Origin: Yoonia sp. SS1-5 | GTDB lineage: Bacteria > Pseudomonadota > Alphaproteobacteria > Rhodobacterales > Rhodobacteraceae | Length of the DNA: 64,000 nt | Assembly (NCBI RefSeq): GCF_038443705.2 | Contig: NZ_CP151764.2 | Coordinates: forward strand, 1 to 64,000 | Direction: 5' to 3' | In this document: positions 9,001-16,189 of the stretch, one piece after another | Layout of the letters: each line of letters starts with the position of its first letter | How positions within the stretch are numbered: the stretch's first letter is position 1 | Translations under genes and position numbers: made by a program | Notes under the pieces: model-generated | The model's input: only the letters and a program-made list of their open reading frames with translations | Told to the model about the DNA's origin: nothing | Databases searched by the model: none

Positions 9001-10732
9001 CCACGGCGCCGCCTTCAAGCGCCAAGGTTTCGGCCTGCACAGCCTCATCAACGCCGCTTGCGGGTGGATCAACCGGCGTACTACCGCCTGCATCAAGTGT
9101 CAGCGCGTCGACATTGGGACCACTTTGACCAGTAGACACAAGCCTTATCGTGTTGGTTCCGGCCACCAGATCGACGCCCACGCTTATGTCATCCCATTTG
9201 GCAAAGGATCCCGTGGAGATGAACCCGACAGGGACGGCAAGGGCGACGCCATTGACCTCCAACTGCATGTTTCTTGTACCTGATCCGAGCGCATAGCGGA
9301 TCGTCAAATCCGTGCTGGCGGCATCGGCGACATCCACAGTCCATACCAACGCCTCGCCACTGTCAGCTTGAAAGTCTACAAAGCCGGTCCCTTCAAACCC
9401 AGGATGATTCGTTGCAACGACGGCGCCACCTTCAAGAGCCAAGGTTTCGGCCTGCATGGTTTGGGACCCACCGGTTCCGGGCGGATCAACCGGGTCAGTG
9501 CCGCCACCGGACAAATCCAGAGAGATAGAGTCCAGATTTGGCCCGCTGTCGCCGGTGGAGATCAGCCGGATCGTGTTGGTTCCGGCCACCAGATCGACGC
9601 CCACGCTTATGTCATCCCATTTGGCAAAGGATCCCGTGGAGATGAACCCGACAGGGACGGCAAGGGCGACGCCATTGACCTCCAACTGCATGTTTCTTGT
9701 ACCTGATCCGAGCGCATAGCGGATCGTCAAATCCGTGCTGGCGGCATCGGCGACATCCACAGTCCATACCAACGCCTCGCCACTGTCAGCTTGAAAGTCT
9801 ACAAAGCCGGTCCCTTCAAACCCAGGATGATTCGTTGCAACGACGGCGCCACCTTCAAGAGCCAAGGTTTCGGCCTGCATGGTTTGGGACCCACCGGTTC
9901 CGGGCGGATCAACCGGGTCAGTGCCGCCACCGGACAAATCCAGAGAGATAGAGTCCAGATTTGGCCCGCTGTCGCCGGTGGAGATCAGCCGGATCGTGTT
10001 GGTTCCGGCCACCACGGGCACATCGATAGACGCGAGGCCCCAGACATCAAAAGATCCGGTGCTTTCAAATGCGAAGTTGGGGTCGATGACGACGCCATTC
10101 ACCTCAAGGCGCATCTCGCGCGGGTTCACACCTCCCAAAGCATAACGGAAATCCAGTTGCGCGGTTTCAGCAGCAGAGGCTGACACGGTCCAGGTGACCG
10201 CCTCCCCGGATCGGGCCACGAAATCAAGAAAACCGCTGCCCTCAAAGCCGGGGCGGTCAGTGGCGATCAGCGCACCGCCCTCAATGACCAGATCCTCGGC
10301 CTGCACAGTTGTGGCTGTAGTTGGGTCAACAGGATCAATTGGTCCGCCACCATCGGGCAGGCCCAAAATCTCGATCTGGTCGATATTGGGCCCGTCATCG
10401 CCCGTGGTCACCAATCTGATCATATTGGGACCATCCACAAGCGGGATGGAAGTACGCAAAATGTCCCAACTGCTCCAAGAGCCGGTCGAAACGAAAGTGA
10501 GAGCTGGCTGAACCACATCGCCGTTCACCAACAGCAATAGGTCGCGAGGCGTCGATCCACCGATGGCATAGCGAATGTCCAGATCGAACGTGCCAGCGGC
10601 CCCGTCCACGGTCCAGACAGCAGAAGCGTCACTTGCTTTGGTGAAATTTAGATAGCTGCCATCCAAGGCCCCGCCATTGCCACCGTCGATTATCGCGTCC
10701 ACGAGTGTCGCGTCAGAGCCTTGCAGTATCAA
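6053..10732 (-). CDS. Large multidomain protein: five CBM6/35-like modules, Ig-like domain and glucose/sorbosone dehydrogenase-like propeller
   Basis: The 1,559-residue product has five beta-sandwich modules of about 140 residues that resemble CBM6/CBM35 (residues about 1-130, 142-272, 284-410, 425-550 and 565-695). Each carries a VxAExLxxEGGAxxATxxPGFEGxGFxDF-type pattern and a TNTIRLxSTGxSGPNxD tail. A Big_5-like Ig domain follows (about 700-790), then a beta-propeller of the glucose/sorbosone dehydrogenase type (about 800-1240, LAFDPD, IAFGPDGDLYVSQG, YATGLRNAYDLVW). The C-terminus (1260-1559) has an Ig-like anchor region and an unknown domain. The role is probably extracellular or surface carbohydrate binding; this is inference. 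The only start in the frame is TTG, just after an in-frame stop, and there is no signal peptide, so the 5' end may be lost. Modules 3 and 4 are identical at the DNA level. Confidence 0.7.
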   Translation of the reverse strand: MILQGSDATLVDAIIDGGNGGALDGSYLNFTKASDASAVWTVDGAAGTFDLDIRYAIGGSTPRDLLLLVNGDVVQPALTFVSTGSWSSWDILRTSIPLVDGPNMIRLVTTGDDGPNIDQIEILGLPDGGGPIDPVDPTTATTVQAEDLVIEGGALIATDRPGFEGSGFLDFVARSGEAVTWTVSASAAETAQLDFRYALGGVNPREMRLEVNGVVIDPNFAFESTGSFDVWGLASIDVPVVAGTNTIRLISTGDSGPNLDSISLDLSGGGTDPVDPPGTGGSQTMQAETLALEGGAVVATNHPGFEGTGFVDFQADSGEALVWTVDVADAASTDLTIRYALGSGTRNMQLEVNGVALAVPVGFISTGSFAKWDDISVGVDLVAGTNTIRLISTGDSGPNLDSISLDLSGGGTDPVDPPGTGGSQTMQAETLALEGGAVVATNHPGFEGTGFVDFQADSGEALVWTVDVADAASTDLTIRYALGSGTRNMQLEVNGVALAVPVGFISTGSFAKWDDISVGVDLVAGTNTIRLVSTGQSGPNVDALTLDAGGSTPVDPPASGVDEAVQAETLALEGGAVVATNNPGFEGAGFVDFQAASGEALVWTVDAASATSTDLTIRYALGSGTRNMQLEINGAVQAAPVGFTSTGSFTNWGDISVGVDLVAGQNTIRLVSNGQSGPNVDALSLGSGSSGPRFGTVFDGADEVDPGEQGIATNASFSVSIVVSDTQDRIDASTVTTTTVRLVDDTGAAVAGTVNTTGGRDSITFTPDEELDPNTGYTLILDGVRSEGGDAYPVFSRSFETSDGGTGGGGEFNFDARVVENGDAVASLVVSDDDSQLFATTIDGKLIRWDIDQATGDLDNRQEISISTATDPRTLIGLAFDPDVPDRLWFTNNTTIFSTGENFTSKISYIDLNPGPGFSGTVTDYVDGLPRSTIDHLTNSIAFGPDGDLYVSQGSLSATGAPDATWGFRAETLLSASVLKIDTSLTPPNGGFDVRTDGAGDYDPFAPGAPVSIYATGLRNAYDLVWHSNGNLYSAINGSGAGGNSPDDPRTPADESLTGGPVQKDTLALVEAGGYYGAPNPTRDEYIRDGGNPTAGVDPNEVTGSNGYDVGTAPDPNYRGIVYDFGISRSPNGSVEYQSGAFNGNLNGAFLVTEYSGGDRVLALTFNPDGSVVDSFEVAGGFNNPLDLAVHEPSGRIYVAENVSRGSLTDDRITLLTPDAPPSAPSNALVFAEDDPLPGSDAFVFHEIEGTKFPETRDTSIREMTFENTASIALTIDQISVTGPFEVVGGPSAPVTLAAGAQLTLQVEFDAANLGANSGLYDGTLTLGTTVGVSLETDLRGLWQAVAEGNVEPDVEDVVALFGWETTPGGQVITRDELDDGSGVIVPGEATISINGVDETAYYFEAADKSEAVIIRQIGAWHQQNSTAGLSVFTYDYDPAAGDLNDTAAYGNEVRVGGLRHVASDAQTILPENQDGPDNVAFDLGGDVFSFNVQGRTVDPGRFPGAPDAGLRLIELYQDGTRIEETYLIAMDYVPGNLDYNDNMYIVSNISPFDGDLIA
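9148..9993. repeat. Perfect 423-bp tandem duplication inside the CBM gene
   Basis: The sequence repeats with a period of exactly 423 bp (141 codons). For example, TCGTGTTGGTTCCGGCCACC occurs at 9148, 9571 and 9994. Two full units plus the start of a third (to about 10012) are identical base for base in the portions I compared. The period is a multiple of three, so the duplication adds one complete carbohydrate-binding-like module and keeps the frame. Module 5 and modules 1-2 are clearly diverged, so this duplication is recent. Confidence 0.9.
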
Positions 10733-10753
10733 TGATTATTCCTCACCCATTTA

Positions 10754-10780
10754 AGTCCAACACCGATAAGGTGTTGGACT
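10754..10780. repeat. Perfect 11-bp inverted repeat upstream of the CBM gene
   Basis: AGTCCAACACC and GGTGTTGGACT form a perfect 11-bp stem around a GATAA loop, 22 bases upstream of the TTG start of the large CBM protein. There is no T-run, so it is more likely an operator, a transposon-end relic or a structured leader than a terminator. Confidence 0.6.
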
Positions 10781-10910
10781 GCAGGGGCTTTGTAAAGGTG
10801 TAACCTGACCTTTTCGGCCGTACAGAGCCCCGCCCGGCCTTTGACTTTGCTTGCTGCGAACGGGAGTGGAAAGAATGTGGAGTCAGGCGGCGCTTTTTGC
10901 GATGAGAGTT

Positions 10911-11096
10911 TTGTGGCCGACCGTCTAGAATAGCTGCTCGTGTGATTGCGACGCGGTGTGCGCCTCGGGGCGACCACCGTATGCGGCGTTTCTTTCCCAT
11001 TCTCGCGTTGGCGAGATCATCGACGCAGCCTTCCGCCCTCAACGCAGAAACCGGGAGGCCAGCGCGGTGTTTGCTGCCGTGGTCCGGTATCGGGTC
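10911..11096 (-). pseudogene. Possible transposase C-terminal remnant
   Basis: On the minus strand a short frame contains GKKRRIRWSPRGAHRVAIT followed by RAAILDGR. This resembles the extreme C-terminus of ISKra4-like and related transposases (consensus roughly MRWSPxGAHxxxxVRxAVxxG). Nothing recognisable as the rest of a transposase surrounds it. The rest of 10733-11331 contains no convincing gene. Confidence 0.35.
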
Positions 11097-11253
11097 TGCA
11101 AGGATTACCAAATTAACGACGTGATTTTGGCAATCCCAGGTAAAGAACTATGCGACCTTTGAGGAGCATCGGTCCAAAGCTCTACCAAACTGAACGGCAG
11201 TTCTAGATTTCGAACCTTAACCCCTGCCCTAATCAGATATCTTCCTGTAAATA

Positions 11254-11323
11254 TACAAATGAGTATTTGAGTAAGCGCGGCGGCTTGAAGAGTACCAAGT
11301 TTTGGTATATGTCCTATATAGGA
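11254..11323 (+). promoter_or_regulatory. parDE control region: operator-like palindromes and TTGAGTA repeats
   Basis: Upstream of parD are two palindromes suited to ribbon-helix-helix autoregulators: TACCAA-GTT-TTGGTA (11293-11307) and the perfect 12-mer TCCTATATAGGA (11312-11323), which overlaps the ribosome binding site. Further upstream, ATGAGTA and TTGAGTA lie side by side at 11258-11273. Similar heptamers recur in front of parA. Confidence 0.55.
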
Positions 11324-11331
11324 GATTAATT

Positions 11332-11586
11332 ATGCCCAAAAACACATCTATGTCCCTTGGCGATCACTTCGCCAGCTTTATCGACACCCAGGTTCAAGCA
11401 GGCCGCTATGGTTCGGCCAGCGATGTTGTGCGGGCCGGACTGCGCCTGCTCGAAGAGCATGAAGACAAAGTAAAAGCGCTTCAAGACGCTCTGATTGAAG
11501 GCGAGAAGTCTGGGAAACCACAGCCCTTTGACTTCGATGAGTTCAAGGCGCGCAAACGGGCAGAGTTTAATCAGGCCAACGGATGA
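11332..11586 (+). CDS. parD: ParD-family antitoxin
   Basis: This 84-residue protein has the ribbon-helix-helix N-terminus of ParD antitoxins (beta strand NTSMSLGDHF, then FIDTQVQAGRYGSASDVVRAGLRLLEEHE split over helices). Its acidic, flexible C-terminus normally wraps the ParE toxin. The ATG at 11332 follows AGGAGATTA and gives the standard family length. The stop overlaps the toxin start by four bases, the usual coupled arrangement. It neutralises ParE and probably represses its own operon through the palindromes just upstream. Confidence 0.92.
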   Translation: MPKNTSMSLGDHFASFIDTQVQAGRYGSASDVVRAGLRLLEEHEDKVKALQDALIEGEKSGKPQPFDFDEFKARKRAEFNQANG

Positions 11587-11870
11587 GCCTTGTCACCTTC
11601 TCGCCTGCCGCAGCGGCAGACCTCGACAACATCTGGGACTATACCGTTGAAGAATGGGGGGCCGACCAGGCTGACCGTTATACAGATGATATTCAGAACA
11701 CTTGTGACAGCCTTGCGCGCGGCGAGAAACGCGGGCGCGACGTGGGCATACGTTCAGGCTACCTGAAACATGCTGTTGGAAAGCACTTCGTGTTTTTTCG
11801 GACGACCAAGGCTGGGATCGAGGTGATCCGCATTCTGCACCAAAGTATGGATGTAGGACGGCATCTCTAG
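11583..11870 (+). CDS. parE: ParE-family toxin
   Basis: This 95-residue member of the RelE/ParE superfamily is predicted to poison DNA gyrase when free of ParD. Family features visible are the start LVTFSPAAAADLDNIWDY, the conserved GIRSGYLKHAVGKHFVFFR strand pair, and the C-terminal IEVIRILHQSMDVGRHL typical of ParE. The length is normal and the frame is intact. It overlaps parD by four bases. The pair lies next to a disrupted parA, so it may now be the main stability device in this part of the element. Confidence 0.92.
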   Translation: MSLVTFSPAAAADLDNIWDYTVEEWGADQADRYTDDIQNTCDSLARGEKRGRDVGIRSGYLKHAVGKHFVFFRTTKAGIEVIRILHQSMDVGRHL

Positions 11871-11883
11871 TCAAGCTTGCTTC

Positions 11884-11926
11884 AACTCAAACACTCAGTT
11901 ACTTTTTTGAGTAAAAACACAAATGA
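11884..11926 (+). promoter_or_regulatory. Putative parA operator with TTGAGT-type heptamers
   Basis: The 60 bases before parA hold several copies of a heptamer in both orientations: AACTCAA (11884), ACTCAGT (11893), TTGAGTA (11907) and ATGAGG (11921). ACAAATGAG and TTTGAGTAA both also occur before parD, in the opposite order. Such clustered short repeats are typical of operators for partition or antitoxin regulators. Confidence 0.4.
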
Positions 11927-11934
11927 GGTAGAGC

Positions 11935-12237
11935 ATGAGCATTATTTCCGTCCTGAATCCCAAGGGTGGCAGTGGCAAGACCACGATCAGCACCAATCTC
12001 GCCAGATCGCTGCACGAACTGGGGCATTCGGTCCTAATCGTGGACAGTGATCCACAAGGCAGCGCCCGTGACTGGCACGCCGCCAACGAAGACAATCCCA
12101 TCGAACTGGTCGCGCTGGACCGTCCCAACAACGTCAAGACGCTGGCCAGCATGGCCGCAAACTACGATTACGTAGTGATCGATGGCGCGGCAAAGCTGGA
12201 AGACATGATCGCTGCCTGCATAAAGGTCAGCGATTTT
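11935..12237 (+). pseudogene. parA: ParA-family partition ATPase, truncated by Tn3 copy 2
   Basis: The first 101 residues of a small ParA (MinD/ParA P-loop ATPase) are present. They include the deviant Walker A KGGSGKTT (residues 10-17), the switch region LIVDSDPQGSARDW and the Walker B-like YDYVVIDGAAKLED. Small ParA proteins are normally 200-220 residues. Here the frame runs into the left inverted repeat of the second Tn3 copy at 12238, and the missing half is not found at the right end of either transposon copy. The gene would have driven plasmid partition together with a ParB partner. That partner is not in the window. Confidence 0.9.
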
Positions 12238-12276
12238 GGCCCCATCGGAAGGTTTCTTCGTAGAACCACGCTAAGG
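12238..12276 (+). repeat. Left terminal inverted repeat of Tn3 copy 2
   Basis: Same 39-bp end as in copy 1. It interrupts parA after codon 101. Confidence 0.9.
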
Positions 12277-12298
12277 GGGAACGAAAACTGAACATGGC

Positions 12299-12865
12299 TT
12301 ATGGTGTAGCGTTTCTGATCACCTTGTAAGCTGTTGATCTGCCTATGCCGAGGTGTTTTGCGGCCTGGGCGACGGATTGTCCTGCGCTGACGAGATCCTG
12401 GAGGGCTGAGATTGTCTCGGGTTGCAATGGTGGGCGCCCAGGGTTGCGACCATGCTTTCGGGCGTTGATCAGGCCATCTTTGGTGCGCTCTGAGATCAGG
12501 CGGCGCTCGAAATGCGCGATGGCCCCGAACACGTGGAATACGAGTTCGCCAGCGGCAGATGTCGTGTCGATCCGCTCTTCAAGGCTGATCAGGTTGATCT
12601 CTCTGGCCTTCAGGTCATCGACGGTTTCCAGCAGCTCCTTGAGCGAGCGTCCCAAACGATCAAGGCGGATAACGGCGAGGGTGTCGTTGGGGCGCGCCTG
12701 ATCAAGCAGTTCTGTTAGCCCAGGTCGGTTGAACGTCTTGCCGGAGATCACGTCCTCGAACACGCGAATAGCGCCGTGTTGTAGCAACCGGTCTTTTTGG
12801 CCGGACAGGTCTTGGTCGGCGGTGGAGACTCTTGCGTATCCGAGGATGTCGCCAGTGCGTGTCAT
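12299..12865 (-). CDS. tnpR: TnpR serine recombinase, Tn3 copy 2
   Basis: The protein is identical to that of 1862-2428: 188 residues, catalytic S14 in YARVSTADQ and a C-terminal HTH. With two identical res sites in direct orientation about 10.4 kb apart, this enzyme could in principle delete the DNA between them. The presence of both copies therefore implies that resolution is inefficient or recent acquisition. Confidence 0.95.
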   Translation of the reverse strand: MTRTGDILGYARVSTADQDLSGQKDRLLQHGAIRVFEDVISGKTFNRPGLTELLDQARPNDTLAVIRLDRLGRSLKELLETVDDLKAREINLISLEERIDTTSAAGELVFHVFGAIAHFERRLISERTKDGLINARKHGRNPGRPPLQPETISALQDLVSAGQSVAQAAKHLGIGRSTAYKVIRNATP

Positions 12866-13005
12866 GGTGTCGCCAAAACGGCCGTTTTGTGGCCTGACTT
12901 CACGTCATCGATGTGATCCTGAATTGGCGTGGAAAATATGTCTTTTTATTGGTCTCCATAATATTCGAGGTCTTCAAACGTGCAACTACGTTTTGAGGAC
13001 ACCTT
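12866..13005. promoter_or_regulatory. Putative res site and divergent promoters (copy 2)
   Basis: Same content as 2429-2568, including the AAAACGGCCGTTTT palindrome. It carries G instead of A at 12905. Confidence 0.65.
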
Positions 13006-15957
13006 ATGGCCCGCCGACTACTTTCTTCCCGCGCGCATGCAGACCTCTTCGAGGTGCCGACAGATCCTGATGCTTTGATCCGCCATTATCTGCTGAGCGG
13101 GGACGACATTGACCTGATCCGCACTCGACGTCGCGCCGAAAACCTCCTTGGTGTCGCGGTGCATATTTGTCTGCTGCGCTACCCGGGCTTCGGGTGGAGC
13201 GACGGCATCATGCCGCCAGCGGAACTGATCACTTGGCTTGCTGAACAACTTCAGGTGGAGGCTTGTACTCTCGACGAATATGCCATCAGGCGGAATACGC
13301 GGCACGAACATCATGCCGTCGCGATGCGCCACTTGGGGCTTGCCCCTTTCGGACCTGAACATGTCCAGCAAGCGGAGGATGTCGCCACGAGGGCGGCCTT
13401 CGCGACGGATCACGGCGTGAAGATTGTTGAGACGCTGGTCGGGGAGCTGCGCAAGCAGCATCTGGTGTTGCCGAGCGTGGATACGCTCGAGCGCCTTGCG
13501 CTGAAAGGGCGGGCCCGCGCCCGGCGCGAGGCTGCCGCCGCGCTGTTTGATGCTCTCTCACCGGAGCAACGTGTCCAGTTGCAGGCGCTTTTGGTCAATG
13601 ATCCATCGGTTGGGCAAACGCGTCTCACGTGGTTGCGGGGCTATCCGTATTCGACCAGTCCGGCCAGCATGACCGCGCTTCTGGATCGCTTGAACTATCT
13701 GCGATCGCTGAATTTACCGCCAAACCTTGGGCACGGCCTCCACCCCGACCGGCTGCTCAAGTTCGCGCGCGAGGGCGCTGTGGCCCCTGTGAGCTTGCTG
13801 AACGATTTTGGCGAACGACGGCGGATTGCAACGCTCGCGGCGCAGATGGCGGATTTATCCATCACGATCACCGACGCGACCATCGCCATGTTCGAGCGAC
13901 TGACAGGCCAGCTCTTCTCACGTTCCCGCAATCGCCAAGAGGAGGTCTGGCGCATGGGAAAAACCCGGGTTGGCAAGCTGATGCAGCTCTTTGGCGCGTC
14001 CATTGATGCCATGGCCCGCGCACAAGATCTGGGGCAAGATCCCTTTGCTGCGTTGGATGCTGATGTCGGATGGGAAACTCTCTTGGGCAAGCGTGACGAA
14101 ATCGCTGGTTTCGGAGAGCTGGCAACGAGTGACCCGCTCGCTCTGGCGGCTGAGCGCTACGCCTATATGCGCAAGTTTGCCCCTGCATTCCTTGAGGCTT
14201 TCGAGTTCAAGGCCACCGATGCGGGGGATGACCTCAAGGACGCAATCGCCTTGCTGCGCGAACAGAACCGCACAGGTAAACGCAAGTTGCCCGATGATCC
14301 GCCCATGCCCTTCGCGGCCAAACATTGGTCGTCGCTGATCGTCCAGGATGGTCAGCCACAACGGCGTGTGTACGAGACCGCCGTTGTGTCCACCTTGCGC
14401 GAGCGCCTGCGCGCCGGGGATATCTGGGTCGACGGAAGCCGTGAGTATCGCCGGTTCGACAGCTACCTGAAGCCCCGGGACAAGGCTGAAACCATTATGC
14501 GGAATGCGGGCTTCGAGACAGATCCGGAAGCATGGTTGTCTGATCGGCGAGTGACGATTGAGAAACGTTTTGACCAAGTAGAGCGCGTCCTGAAGCGCAA
14601 GGCGCTCTCTGGTGTCCGAATTGAGCGCGGGCGATTGAAGATTACGCCGCATGACGCGGTCACACCGCCCGCCGCCGTGCGACTGGAACGGGCGATTGAT
14701 GCCGTGATGCCCCGCATCCGCATCACGGAGTTGCTCTGGGAGGTAAACGCGCAGACCGGGTTCCTTGATGCCTTCACTGACCTGCGGTCTGGCAAGCAGC
14801 ACGATGAACCTGCCGCCGTTCTGGCCACGATCCTGGCCGGGGCCACCAATCTCGGCCTGGAGCGGATGGCCCATGCCTCATCGCGTGTCAGCCACGCGCA
14901 GCTGACTTGGGCGCAGACATGGTATCTTCGGCCGGAGACATTCGCGGATGCCTTGGGGCGTATCGTCGACGCCCATCATGGTTTGCCCTTCGCGCAGCAC
15001 TGGGGTGCGGCGGAGCACAGCTCATCGGACGGCCAGTTCTTTGCTGCCAATCGCGGCAGCGGGCTCATCAACGCGAAATACGGGCCTGATCCCGGCCTGA
15101 AACTCTATTCCTTCCTGTCGGGCCAGTACGGATCCTTCCATTCCAGCGTCATCGGGGCAACGGCAGGCGAAGCCCCTTTCGTGCTTGATGGCCTCCTGAC
15201 CAACCCGGCCAGCTTCGACCCACTTGTACATTACACAGATACCGGCGGCGTGTCGGACCACGTCTTCGCCCTGTTCCATCTCTTGGGGATGACCTTTGCC
15301 CCGCGCCTGCGCGACTTTCCTGACCGGCGGCTGGCATGCTTCGGGAGCGCGAAGGCGTGGCCCACTCTGTCCTCCCTCATTGGGAGGCCAATCAACGAAG
15401 AGGTGATCCGGCAGCATTGGGGCGATATCATGCGGCTCGCGGCCAGCATCCGCGACAAGTCTCTCAAACCGTCTGAAATCCTGCGCAAGCTTGGGGCGTA
15501 CCGCCAGCAAAACCGGCTATATCTCGCCCTGGGTGAAATCGGCCGGATCGAGCGCACACTCTTCATGCTCGACTGGATCGAGAGCGCCGACCTACGCATG
15601 GAATGCCACGCTGGCCTGAACAAAGGAGAAGCGCGCCACTCATTGGCCAGGGCCGTCTTTGCCCACGCCCAAGGGCGCATTCATGACCGCTCTGACGCGG
15701 CCCAACAAAAACGGGCCATGGCGCTCAACCTCGTCATCGCCGCCATCACATTTTGGAACACGATTTACATGGGCAAGGCCGCCAACCACCTCGCGCAGAA
15801 CAGCCCCCTCTATGACGCCAAGCTGCTTGCGCATACCTCGCCGCTCGGATGGGAGCACGTCATCCTATCAGGCGACTTCGATTGGCATTCCGGGGCCGCC
15901 GACCGCAAAATTGCGCGGCCACTGAACATCAGGCCAGCCAGAGACTGGGGAACCTGA
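13006..15957 (+). CDS. tnpA: TnpA transposase of Tn3 family, copy 2
   Basis: This 983-residue protein is identical to the copy at 2569-5520, with DUF4158 followed by the Tn3 DDE domain (D675, D745, E875). It appears intact, so the window encodes two potentially active transposases able to mobilise either element. Confidence 0.96.
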   Translation: MARRLLSSRAHADLFEVPTDPDALIRHYLLSGDDIDLIRTRRRAENLLGVAVHICLLRYPGFGWSDGIMPPAELITWLAEQLQVEACTLDEYAIRRNTRHEHHAVAMRHLGLAPFGPEHVQQAEDVATRAAFATDHGVKIVETLVGELRKQHLVLPSVDTLERLALKGRARARREAAAALFDALSPEQRVQLQALLVNDPSVGQTRLTWLRGYPYSTSPASMTALLDRLNYLRSLNLPPNLGHGLHPDRLLKFAREGAVAPVSLLNDFGERRRIATLAAQMADLSITITDATIAMFERLTGQLFSRSRNRQEEVWRMGKTRVGKLMQLFGASIDAMARAQDLGQDPFAALDADVGWETLLGKRDEIAGFGELATSDPLALAAERYAYMRKFAPAFLEAFEFKATDAGDDLKDAIALLREQNRTGKRKLPDDPPMPFAAKHWSSLIVQDGQPQRRVYETAVVSTLRERLRAGDIWVDGSREYRRFDSYLKPRDKAETIMRNAGFETDPEAWLSDRRVTIEKRFDQVERVLKRKALSGVRIERGRLKITPHDAVTPPAAVRLERAIDAVMPRIRITELLWEVNAQTGFLDAFTDLRSGKQHDEPAAVLATILAGATNLGLERMAHASSRVSHAQLTWAQTWYLRPETFADALGRIVDAHHGLPFAQHWGAAEHSSSDGQFFAANRGSGLINAKYGPDPGLKLYSFLSGQYGSFHSSVIGATAGEAPFVLDGLLTNPASFDPLVHYTDTGGVSDHVFALFHLLGMTFAPRLRDFPDRRLACFGSAKAWPTLSSLIGRPINEEVIRQHWGDIMRLAASIRDKSLKPSEILRKLGAYRQQNRLYLALGEIGRIERTLFMLDWIESADLRMECHAGLNKGEARHSLARAVFAHAQGRIHDRSDAAQQKRAMALNLVIAAITFWNTIYMGKAANHLAQNSPLYDAKLLAHTSPLGWEHVILSGDFDWHSGAADRKIARPLNIRPARDWGT

Positions 15958-15978
15958 TTGTGTTCGCTGGAAGTTCTT

Positions 15979-16017
15979 CCTTAGCGTGGTTCTACGAACA
16001 AACCTTCCGATGGGGCC
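15979..16017 (-). repeat. Right terminal inverted repeat of Tn3 copy 2
   Basis: Same as 5542-5580. The sequence beyond it (TAGCAGTCGTTG) is unrelated to the flank of copy 1. Confidence 0.9.
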
Positions 16018-16189
16018 TAGCAGTCGTTGATAACTGCACTTTGGCACATTCGATGCCGGTGGAGCAGGAGCCACCCACCTCATCCGCTTTCGACATTCAG
16101 GAACGACCTAGCAAAGCGACATTTGCATATGCTGGCAATTCGAGTCCTTACACCATAACCTGCATGGGATCTTACTATTGGGCTTCCTC

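Larger units (their letters stand above)
12238..16017 (+). mobile_element. Tn3-family transposon, copy 2 (3,780 bp)
   Basis: This copy matches copy 1 (1801-5580) in length, orientation and gene content, with a single base difference noticed (12905). Outer flanks are ATTTT on the left and TAGCA on the right, so again there is no 5-bp target duplication. The left end interrupts parA. The right end abuts the region leading to a GT51 gene. The two direct copies bracket 6,657 bp (5581-12237), an arrangement that permits deletion or amplification by homologous recombination. Confidence 0.93.

Noticed and set aside
9274..9951. Two identical 84-residue plus-strand frames at 9274 and 9697
   Set aside because: They are antisense copies of the 423-bp duplicated module and simply reflect that repeat.
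9148..10012. Tandem repeats considered as a CRISPR-like or satellite array
   Set aside because: The unit is 423 bp, coding and in frame, with no spacers, so it is a protein-module duplication.
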